In this document: positions 33,811-40,449 of the stretch, piece after piece | Layout of the letters: the number at the start of each line of letters is the position of its first letter | How positions within the stretch are numbered: position 1 is the first letter of the stretch | Translations under genes and position numbers: made by a program | Assembly (NCBI RefSeq): GCF_002796985.1 | Contig: NZ_PEKX01000009.1 | Coordinates: 124,001 to 188,000 of the forward strand | DNA from: Pseudomonas sp. | Lineage (GTDB): Bacteria > Pseudomonadota > Gammaproteobacteria > Pseudomonadales > Pseudomonadaceae | Reading direction: 5' to 3' | Length of the DNA: 64,000 nucleotides | The notes under the pieces: model-generated | What the model was told of the DNA's origin: nothing | Databases searched by the model: none | Seen by the model: the letters and a program-made list of their open reading frames with translations, nothing else

Positions 33811-33845
33811 TTGTATACATAATTTGTGTTGATTCGTTTCAACAC
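33811..33845. promoter_or_regulatory. Candidate operators upstream of the Tsx-like gene
   Basis: The 574-base gap between the AraC gene and the Tsx-like gene is otherwise empty of recognisable features. It contains TTGTATACAT at 33811-33820, a GntR-type half-palindrome. Immediately after, at 33826-33845, is the 7-bp inverted repeat GTGTTGA-N6-TCAACAC. The regulators are not identified. Confidence 0.4.
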
Positions 33846-34133
33846 AGGTATGCCCTGTATCCAATATTTCGATTGGCAATCTCCACTCCTGTGCTTCCCG
33901 ACGGAGCGGTGCCCTCGAATCAGGCGAAGTTGTCCTGAGAGTCAGGAAATGGCTCGGCCCGCGTACTCGCGTCTTCCCTGCCAAAGGAGCGGATCCTGAA
34001 GGGTTCGTCATAAAAGTGGAACATCTGGTCAGGATTGGCGCCAATCTTGCTTTTCTTCGCCGGGCCTGACCGACCGGGCAGGTTCCACCGACAATTAAAA
34101 ACGCAACACGACTGCACTGATTAGGAGCAACGC

Positions 34134-34970
34134 ATGACTCGCACTCTCGCATCCCTGCTGCTCGCCGGCGGGCTGCTCGCAGCCGGGCAGGCCATGGCCG
34201 GCGGTGAAGACCTGACTCCGGCTCCGGCCGCCAACGACGGCCCGCTGATCTGGCACAACGAAAGCCTGTCCTACCTGTGGGGCAAGAACTTCAAGGTCGA
34301 CCCGCCGATCCAGCAGACCTTCACCTTCGAGAGCGCGAGCGCCTGGACCTGGGGCGACATCTGGTTCTTCGTCGACCAGATCAACTACAACGGCAAGGAA
34401 AGCGCCATCAACGGCAAGAACACCTACTACGGTGAATTCAGCCCGCGCCTGTCGTTCGGCAAGATCACCGGCACCGACCTGTCCTTCGGCCCGGTCAAGG
34501 ACGTGCTGCTGGCCAGCACCTACGAGTTCGGCGAAGGCGATGTCGAGTCCTACCTGCTTGGCCCGGGCTTCGACCTGGCCCTGCCCGGCTTCGATTACTT
34601 CCAGCTGAACTTCTACTACCGCAAGCCCGATGGCAACCGCGTGCCGTCCGGCGCCTGGCAGATCACCCCGGCCTGGGCCATCACCTTCCCGGTGGGCAAC
34701 TCGGACATCCTGTTCGACGGCTTCATGGACTGGGTCGTGAACAACAAGGACGCCAGCTCCAGCCACCGCAACCAGTCCGACTACCACGCCAACCTGCACT
34801 TCAACCCACAGCTCAAGTACGACCTGGGCAAGTCCCTGGGCTACGAAGCCAAGCACCTGTACGTGGGTATCGAGTACGACTACTGGTCTGACAAGTACGG
34901 CATCAAGGATTCGCAGTACTTCACCACCGACCAGAACACCGTCAGCGCACTGGTCAAGTACCACTTCTGA
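34134..34970 (+). CDS. Tsx-type nucleoside-specific outer-membrane channel
   Basis: The 278-residue product has a signal peptide (about 1-22, ending QAMA). The mature beta-barrel has alternating strands rich in Trp and Tyr: NESLSYLWGKNFKVDPPIQQTFTFE, DIWFFVDQINYNG, ENTYYGEFSPRLSFGK-type segments, and a final LVKYHF with the C-terminal Phe needed for outer-membrane insertion. These are hallmarks of the Tsx/OmpK family, which admits nucleosides and related bases. The TTAGGAG ribosome site and a strong terminator make it monocistronic. It fits the purine-use genes in this part of the window. Confidence 0.85.
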   Translation: MTRTLASLLLAGGLLAAGQAMAGGEDLTPAPAANDGPLIWHNESLSYLWGKNFKVDPPIQQTFTFESASAWTWGDIWFFVDQINYNGKESAINGKNTYYGEFSPRLSFGKITGTDLSFGPVKDVLLASTYEFGEGDVESYLLGPGFDLALPGFDYFQLNFYYRKPDGNRVPSGAWQITPAWAITFPVGNSDILFDGFMDWVVNNKDASSSHRNQSDYHANLHFNPQLKYDLGKSLGYEAKHLYVGIEYDYWSDKYGIKDSQYFTTDQNTVSALVKYHF

Positions 34971-34979
34971 TGCTCCCCA

Positions 34980-35011
34980 CCGACCCCGCCGCCTGGCGGG
35001 GTCGGTCTTTT
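34980..35011 (+). terminator. Terminator after the Tsx-like gene
   Basis: CCGACCCCGCC-GCCT-GGCGGGGTCGG is an 11-pair stem followed by TCTTTT, ten bases after the stop codon. Confidence 0.9.
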
Positions 35012-35163
35012 CGGACGTCGTTCGGCGTTTTCGTAGGCCTGCGGCAAGTTCTGCAAATCTTTCAGAAATTGCCGACATTCCATCCGGCTTGCGACCCATT
35101 GGGCGAGTGTTGGCGACCCGGTAGCGTTGCATCTCTTTAGCTTCACCTTAGGAGATGTGAGCC

Positions 35164-35646
35164 ATGAAGAAACTGTTGGTCGCGGCAATCGCCGCAAGTT
35201 TGTGCACCCCTGTACTGGCGGCGCCCCTCGGGCACAAGAGCATTCCGCCGACCGTAGTGCACGATGAGACGCACGCGGGTGGCTTCTATCAGGACGTCAT
35301 CACCCGTTCCCAGCCGGCGCCCGTGAAAGAAGAGCCGAAAGAGGAACAGAAGGCAGTGGTCGCCGCCAACGATTGTGCGCCGCTGTGGGGCGGCGGTACG
35401 AAGGACCAGAAGGATCAGGCGCAAGCCGCGAGCAGAGCCGACCAGGACGACAAGGACCGCGCCGGCGCGATCGTGCCGCTGCCGCCGACCTGCTCCGGCA
35501 TGGGCTTGGCCACCCCGCTGTACGGCCAACTGACCGTGGGTGAAGCGGTGAGCATCGGCGCCGCGGTCGTTGCGGCCGGTGTTGCCATCGGCAACCACGG
35601 CGGCGGCGGTCACCACAGCTCCGGCACCACTGGCACCACCAAGTGA
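35164..35646 (+). CDS. Secreted protein of unknown function with Gly/Thr-rich tail
   Basis: The 160-residue protein has a clear signal peptide (MKKLLVAAIAASLCTPVLAA, about 20 residues). A charged, Lys/Glu/Asp-rich middle (residues 50-100) follows, containing two cysteines (NDCAPLW and PTCSGM). It ends in a hydrophobic segment (VGEAVSIGAAVVAAGVAIG) and then GGGGHHSSGTTGTTK. A short Ala/Gly helix ending in a Thr/Gly tail recalls GfcA/YjbE proteins of exopolysaccharide loci. This is only a pattern resemblance. AGGAGATG upstream is a good ribosome site. Confidence 0.7.
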   Translation: MKKLLVAAIAASLCTPVLAAPLGHKSIPPTVVHDETHAGGFYQDVITRSQPAPVKEEPKEEQKAVVAANDCAPLWGGGTKDQKDQAQAASRADQDDKDRAGAIVPLPPTCSGMGLATPLYGQLTVGEAVSIGAAVVAAGVAIGNHGGGGHHSSGTTGTTK

Positions 35647-35807
35647 TGCAATGCCCTCGGCCCACTCCCGGGGGCTACTGCGTCAGGGACAGGAGCCGGC
35701 CAGCGTAGCAAACCCGGTTCCTGCCCTTTTTCACGTCTCGCGCTTGAATCCCGCTACCCGCCTGGGTTATCCATGCAGCGCCCCCGTTCAATGCACGGAC
35801 ATCCCGC

Positions 35808-36476
35808 ATGACCCTCCAGGTACCCGCCCATACCGCGCCCAATGGCGAAAAGCCCGCCGGCCGCATTCGCCAGAAGAACGAGGAAGCCATCCTCGCCGCC
35901 GCCGAGGAGGAGTTCGCCCGCCACGGTTTCAAGGGCACCAGCATGAACACCATCGCCCAGCGCGTCGGCCTGCCCAAGGCCAACCTGCATTACTACTTCA
36001 GCAACAAGCTGGGGCTGTACGTGGCGGTGCTGAGCAACATCCTCGAGCTGTGGGACAGCACCTTCAACCACCTCACCGTGGACGATGACCCGGCTGTCGC
36101 ACTGGCGACCTACATCCGCGCCAAGATGGAATTCTCCCGTCGCTACCCGCAGGCTTCGCGGGTCTTCGCCATGGAGATCATCAGCGGTGGCGAATGCCTC
36201 TCCGAACATTTCCGCCAGGACTACCGCACCTGGTTCTCCGGCCGCGCCGCCGTGTTCCAGGCCTGGATCGATGCCGGCAGGATGGACGCCGTGGACCCGG
36301 TGAACCTGATCTTCCTGATCTGGAGCAGCACCCAGCACTACGCCGACTTCGCCACCCAGATCGGCTTCGTCACTGGCCGCAAGCGCCTGTCCAAGCAGGA
36401 GTTCAGCGACGCCAGCGACAACCTCATCCGCATCATTCTCAAAGGTTGCGGGCTGACGCCGCCGGCTTCGGCATGA
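35808..36476 (+). CDS. TetR-family regulator, RutR-like
   Basis: The 222-residue regulator has a TetR helix-turn-helix (ILAAAEEEFARHGFKGTSMN, then TIAQRVGLPKANLHYYFSNKLGLY, residues 28-71). Its C-terminal domain follows the RutR pattern (FAMEIISGGECLSEHF, FLIWSSTQHYADFATQIGFV). RutR in E. coli senses uracil and controls pyrimidine and purine degradation genes. Its ATGA stop/start overlap with yigZ ties it to that gene translationally. With xdh, Tsx and a likely purine receptor nearby, a role in nucleobase control is plausible but inferred. Confidence 0.8.
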   Translation: MTLQVPAHTAPNGEKPAGRIRQKNEEAILAAAEEEFARHGFKGTSMNTIAQRVGLPKANLHYYFSNKLGLYVAVLSNILELWDSTFNHLTVDDDPAVALATYIRAKMEFSRRYPQASRVFAMEIISGGECLSEHFRQDYRTWFSGRAAVFQAWIDAGRMDAVDPVNLIFLIWSSTQHYADFATQIGFVTGRKRLSKQEFSDASDNLIRIILKGCGLTPPASA

Positions 36477-37063
36477 GTTTTACCCTCGCCAGCTCGGCGG
36501 TGTACGAGGAAGACATCCGCAAGAGCCGCTTCCACTGCGTTGCCGCGCCCATCGCCAGCGAGGCCGAGGCCCAGACCTTCCTCGCCGCGCACCGGGACCC
36601 CAGCGCCGGGCACAACTGCTGGGCCTGGAAGCTCGGCAACCAGTACCGCTTCAGCGACGACGGCGAACCCGGCGGCACCGCCGGCCGGCCCATGCTGGTG
36701 GCCATCGAGGGGCAGGACATGGACCGAGTGGTCGTCGTGGTCAGCCGCTGGTTCGGTGGCATCAAGCTCGGCACCGGCGGCCTGGCCCGCGCCTATGGCG
36801 GCTGCGCGGCGAAATGCCTGCAGGATGCCGAGCGCATCGAGCTGGTGCCCAGCAGCCGGCTGGCATTCGACTGCGGCTTTGCCGATCACGCGCTGTTCAA
36901 GGCGCGGCTGCTGGCGCTGGGCGCCCATCTCGAAGACGAAACCTTCGGCGCGGAAGGTGTGCGCATGACCTTGAACCTGCCAACCACCCAGGTCGGGCCC
37001 CTGCAGAAGCTGCTGGGCGATCTCAGTCGCGGGCGTATCCAGGCGCAGTTGCTGGACACCTGA
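36473..37063 (+). CDS. yigZ: YigZ/IMPACT family protein
   Basis: The 196-residue protein starts at the ATG at 36473, overlapping the TetR stop as ATGA. The UPF0029/IMPACT N-terminal domain has KSRFHCVAAPIASEAEAQTF near residues 15-34, HNCWAWKLG near 45, FSDDGEPGGTAGRPML near 58-73 and VVVSRWFGGIKLGTGGLARAYG near 86-107. A C-terminal ferredoxin-like domain follows. The family has been linked to translation and stress control, but its biochemical activity is unsettled. Its coupling to a TetR regulator is worth noting. Confidence 0.88.
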   Translation: MSFTLASSAVYEEDIRKSRFHCVAAPIASEAEAQTFLAAHRDPSAGHNCWAWKLGNQYRFSDDGEPGGTAGRPMLVAIEGQDMDRVVVVVSRWFGGIKLGTGGLARAYGGCAAKCLQDAERIELVPSSRLAFDCGFADHALFKARLLALGAHLEDETFGAEGVRMTLNLPTTQVGPLQKLLGDLSRGRIQAQLLDT

Positions 37064-37092
37064 CTTTTCTCCCCAATCGCCGTGGAACCGCC

Positions 37093-37492
37093 TGTGGATA
37101 ACCTGTGGCAGGACCGCTCCTGCCCAGGTATCCCGCAGCCTTCGGAGCTTCGCTCGTTTTCTGATCAATTGCCCGCGGGCCTGTTGAGCAAAATATGAAC
37201 AAGCTGTGGAAAAGGTGTGGGTGAAACTCCCCCGGAACTTCGTCAAACGCCACTTCTGACCGTTCGGTGGGTTATTCATCGGGTTGATGCAAGGCTTGCA
37301 GGGCCTGGGTTCGGGCTTTTCGCCGGTTGAACGGGTGGCGTCCCGGAGGTTGGGGGCAAGTCTCTGGACAATCTGTGGGCAACTTGTGGGCAAGGTGTCT
37401 CGCCGGCGAGACACATCGTGCGCTGATCGGCCGTCATCACCCGCCGGCTATAGCGAAAAGCCTGCCGCCTTGCTTGGCAAATCTGTGGGTAA
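37093..37492. promoter_or_regulatory. Cluster of DnaA-box-like nonamers
   Basis: The 472-base gap between yigZ and the chemoreceptor gene has no gene. It contains TGTGGATAA at 37093-37101, a perfect reverse DnaA box (TTATCCACA). Variants with one or two changes lie at 37205-37213 (TGTGGAAAA), 37374-37382 and 37385-37393 (both TGTGGGCAA), and 37484-37492 (TGTGGGTAA). All are in the same orientation. Whether DnaA binds is unknown; no AT-rich unwinding region or dnaA/dnaN gene is present. Confidence 0.4.
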
Positions 37493-37535
37493 CTCTGGGG
37501 ACAAGGCGCCGGCGCAAGGCCGGCGCCAGAGCCGC

Positions 37536-39464
37536 TCAAAGGCGGAACTGCGCCATCTGCCGCGCCAGGTCGTCAGCCAGGGTGCGCAACTCATGGCACT
37601 GCTCGCGGCCGTGTTGCACTTCGCGGGTGGTGGCGTGGGCAAGGTCGGCGATGCCCTGCACGTTGCGATTGATCTCCTCGGTCACCGCCGACTGCTCCTC
37701 GGTGGCCGTGGCGACCTGGTGGTTGATGTCGCTGATGCGCTCCACCTGGTCGGCGATGGCTCCCAGCGAGGCGCCGGCCTGCTCGCTGGCGGCCAGGCTC
37801 TGCCCGGTGGTCTGCTGGCTGGACTGCATCGAGCGCACCGCCGCTTCCGCGCCGTCTTTCAGACGCTGGATGATCGCGAGGATTTCATCCGTGGAGCCCT
37901 GGGTGCGGCTGGCCAACGTACGCACCTCGTCCGCGACCACCGCGAAGCCGCGGCCCAGTTCGCCCGCGCGCGCCGCCTCGATGGCGGCGTTGAGGGCGAG
38001 CAGGTTGGTCTGTTCGGAAACGCCACGGATCACCGCCAGCACCTGGTCGATGCTCGTCACCTGCCCGGCCAGCTCGCCCACGGCACCGGCCGCTTCGCCG
38101 ATCTCCCCGGACATGCGTTGGCCGACCTGCAGGGAGCCGCCGACCACCCGTCGCGCTTCGCCGGCCTCCTCGCGCGCCTGCTGCGAGGCGCTGGCGGCCT
38201 GTTCGGCGTTGCGGGCGATTTCCTGCACGGTGCTGCCCATCTCGTTCACCGCCGTGGCGACCATGTCGGTCATCTCCTGCTGGCGGCCGGCGCGCTCGGC
38301 GGTGTTGTCCACCACCTGCGCTACTTCGCCGACGGTGCGCAGCAGTTGCTGGCTGGTGCCGAGTACGGCGCCGATCAGCGCGCGCTGGCCTTCGAGGAAG
38401 CGGTTGAAGCCACGGGCCAGGTCGCCCAGTTCGTCGGCGCGGCTGTCGTCCAGCCGACGGGTGAGGTCGCCACCGCCGCCGCCGATTTCCAGCAGCGCGC
38501 CGGTGACCTGGCGGATCGGTTTCGCCAGGCTGCGCGCCATCAGCACCACCAGCGCCAGGCAGAGCAGGGCGACCACGGCCCCGGCGAGGCCGGAGAAGGC
38601 CAGCGCCTCGCGCGCGTCGGCATAGATTTCCGTTTCCGGCACCTCGCTCACCAGGGTCCAGCCCAGGTCACGCAGCGGCAGGCTGGCGGCCAGATAGTCC
38701 TCGCCGTCGCGCTCGAAGCGGGCGCTGTGGAAGCCTTGCTGGCCGAGCAGCGCGCTCGCAGCGCTGGCGCCGATCAGGTCGCCGAGGCTGCGCCCTTTGG
38801 GTAAGGCGGCGTCGGGGTGGATCTGCACCTGACCGTCGTTCTTCACCAGGTAGACGCGCCCTGACTTTCCGAAACGGAAGTCGCGGATCAACGTCGACAG
38901 TTCGCGCATTTCCAGGCCCAGCCCGGCGATGCCCAGCAGCTTGCCGTTCTGCTCCACGCGTTGGTCGATGAACAGCGCCAGCTCGCCGGTGCTGCCGTCG
39001 GTGTCGATGTTCCACATGCGCGGCTTGCCGCTGTCGATGAACTGGAAGTACCAGTTGTCCTTCGGCTCGCTGCGGCTCAGCGTGCGTTCCTTGCCCTTGT
39101 CGCTGTAGTAGGCACCGCTGGCATTGGAGGTGATCAGTGCCGAGAAGGCCTTCTGCGAGGCACGGATGCCGCCGAGGTAGCGGGTGAATTCGGCCAGCTT
39201 TTCCGGGCTTTCGCCAGCGGCCAGCCAGTCCTGCACCAGGGTGTTGTCAGCGATGCCGGCCGCTGCGGTGATGGGGCCGGTGAGGCGCTTCTCGAAGTCG
39301 TTGGCGATCGCCTGGATGCTCGCCGGCAGCGCCTGTTCGAGCAGGTAGCGCTCGCTCAGGCGATTGACCAGCACGGCATACAGGCCGAGGACGATGAGCA
39401 GGCTGATCAGCAGGGCAGCGCCCATGCTGAGGATGAGTTGGGTCTGGATACTTCGCAGGCGCAT
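37536..39464 (-). CDS. dCache-type methyl-accepting chemotaxis protein (candidate purine receptor)
   Basis: The 642-residue receptor has TM1 at about 8-30 (LILSMGAALLISLLIVLGLYA) and a large periplasmic domain to about 285 (SRSEPKDNWYFQFIDSGKPR, GIAGLGLEMRELSTLIRDF, two-module Cache pattern). TM2 is at about 290-315, then HAMP, then an MCP domain with EQTNLLALNAAIEAARAG near 495. The start at 39464 has GGAGGA upstream; a longer in-frame reading upstream is antisense noise. It is 107 bases after xdhC on the same strand, and a hairpin at about 39494-39512 may separate their transcripts. The position suggests that it senses xanthine-type purines, as McpH does in P. putida. Confidence 0.85.
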   Translation of the reverse strand: MRLRSIQTQLILSMGAALLISLLIVLGLYAVLVNRLSERYLLEQALPASIQAIANDFEKRLTGPITAAAGIADNTLVQDWLAAGESPEKLAEFTRYLGGIRASQKAFSALITSNASGAYYSDKGKERTLSRSEPKDNWYFQFIDSGKPRMWNIDTDGSTGELALFIDQRVEQNGKLLGIAGLGLEMRELSTLIRDFRFGKSGRVYLVKNDGQVQIHPDAALPKGRSLGDLIGASAASALLGQQGFHSARFERDGEDYLAASLPLRDLGWTLVSEVPETEIYADAREALAFSGLAGAVVALLCLALVVLMARSLAKPIRQVTGALLEIGGGGGDLTRRLDDSRADELGDLARGFNRFLEGQRALIGAVLGTSQQLLRTVGEVAQVVDNTAERAGRQQEMTDMVATAVNEMGSTVQEIARNAEQAASASQQAREEAGEARRVVGGSLQVGQRMSGEIGEAAGAVGELAGQVTSIDQVLAVIRGVSEQTNLLALNAAIEAARAGELGRGFAVVADEVRTLASRTQGSTDEILAIIQRLKDGAEAAVRSMQSSQQTTGQSLAASEQAGASLGAIADQVERISDINHQVATATEEQSAVTEEINRNVQGIADLAHATTREVQHGREQCHELRTLADDLARQMAQFRL

Positions 39465-39571
39465 TTTCTTGTTTTCCTCCGAACGCACAACCAAACGCCC
39501 GCCAGTGGCGGGCGAAGAGACGGGGTCGTGGAGGGTATCGGCGGAGTCGGGAAAAACTGTTGTCCCATTGG

Positions 39572-40447
39572 TCAGGTATTTGCGTCTGTCGGCGCGCCGC
39601 TGCACGCCTCTTCGCTGCACTGTCCTTCGCTGGAGAGGGCCGCCCATTCCACGCCTTCGCGCATCTGCCGGGCAGGGGCGTCCTGGTGGTAACGGGCGAT
39701 GACCTGGGCGGCGACCGAGATGGCCACTTCCAGCGGGCGCTTGCCGGGCACTTCGGAAAGGCCGATGGGGCACTGCATCTGCGCGATTACCTCCTGTGGG
39801 TAACCGTGCTGCTCCAGCCGCATCTGGAAACGCCGGGCCTTGGTACGCGAGCCGATCATGCCGAGGAAGCCGGCGTCGCCGCGCTTGAGCACCGCCTCGG
39901 CGATGGCGTAGTCCAGCGGGTGGTTGTGGGTCATGACCAGGAAATAGCTGCCCGGCGGCGCCTCGCGCACGGCGTCTTCCGGCTCCTCCAGCAGGCGGAT
40001 GCGCACGCCCTCGGGGACCGACTGGGGAAACTCCGCCGCACGGCTGTCCACCCACTCCAGTCGCAGTGGCAGCCCCGCCAGCAGCGGCGCGAGGGCGCGG
40101 CCCACGTGACCGGCACCGAACAGCAGCACCTGTGGCCCGCGCGCGGCGAAGCCTTCGAACAGCAGGCTGGCGCGACCGCCGCAGCATTGGCCGAGCCGCG
40201 CGCCGAGGGGAAAGTGTTCCAGTGCCTGGCTGTCCTTGCCGGTCAGCAGCAACTGGCGTGCGTGCTCGATGGCGGCAAACTCCAGGTGGCCGCCGCCGAT
40301 GGTGTCGAAGGTTTCCCCGGCGGTGACCAGCATCTTGCTGCCGGACTCGCGGGGCGTGGAGCCCTGCACGCCGATCACGGTGATCAGCACGTAGGGCTCG
40401 GCGCTGTCGCGCAGGCGGGCGATGGCGTCCATCCAGGTAGTGGTCAT
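39572..40447 (-). CDS. xdhC: Xanthine dehydrogenase accessory factor XdhC
   Basis: The 291-residue protein helps insert sulfurated molybdenum cofactor into XdhB. N-terminal blocks VQGSTPRESGSKMLVTAG and TIGGGHLEFAAIEHAR (residues 27-62), GQCCGG near 87, a Rossmann segment LLFGAGHVGRALAPLL near 108 and GMIGSRTKARRF near 195 are typical. The C-terminus is Cys/Ala-rich and variable. It starts two bases after the xdhB stop, so the three xdh genes form one operon. Confidence 0.9.
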   Translation of the reverse strand: MTTTWMDAIARLRDSAEPYVLITVIGVQGSTPRESGSKMLVTAGETFDTIGGGHLEFAAIEHARQLLLTGKDSQALEHFPLGARLGQCCGGRASLLFEGFAARGPQVLLFGAGHVGRALAPLLAGLPLRLEWVDSRAAEFPQSVPEGVRIRLLEEPEDAVREAPPGSYFLVMTHNHPLDYAIAEAVLKRGDAGFLGMIGSRTKARRFQMRLEQHGYPQEVIAQMQCPIGLSEVPGKRPLEVAISVAAQVIARYHQDAPARQMREGVEWAALSSEGQCSEEACSGAPTDANT

Positions 40448-40449
40448 GG

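Noticed and set aside
33540..33845. Minus-strand frame of 101 codons before the Tsx-like gene
   Set aside because: It has no ribosome site, poor codon bias (NYVYNYLVGNLHNSRRN), and covers likely promoter elements.
37093..37492. A replication origin
   Set aside because: DnaA-like nonamers are present, but there is no dnaA/dnaN/gidA neighbour, no AT-rich unwinding repeat, and most boxes are imperfect.
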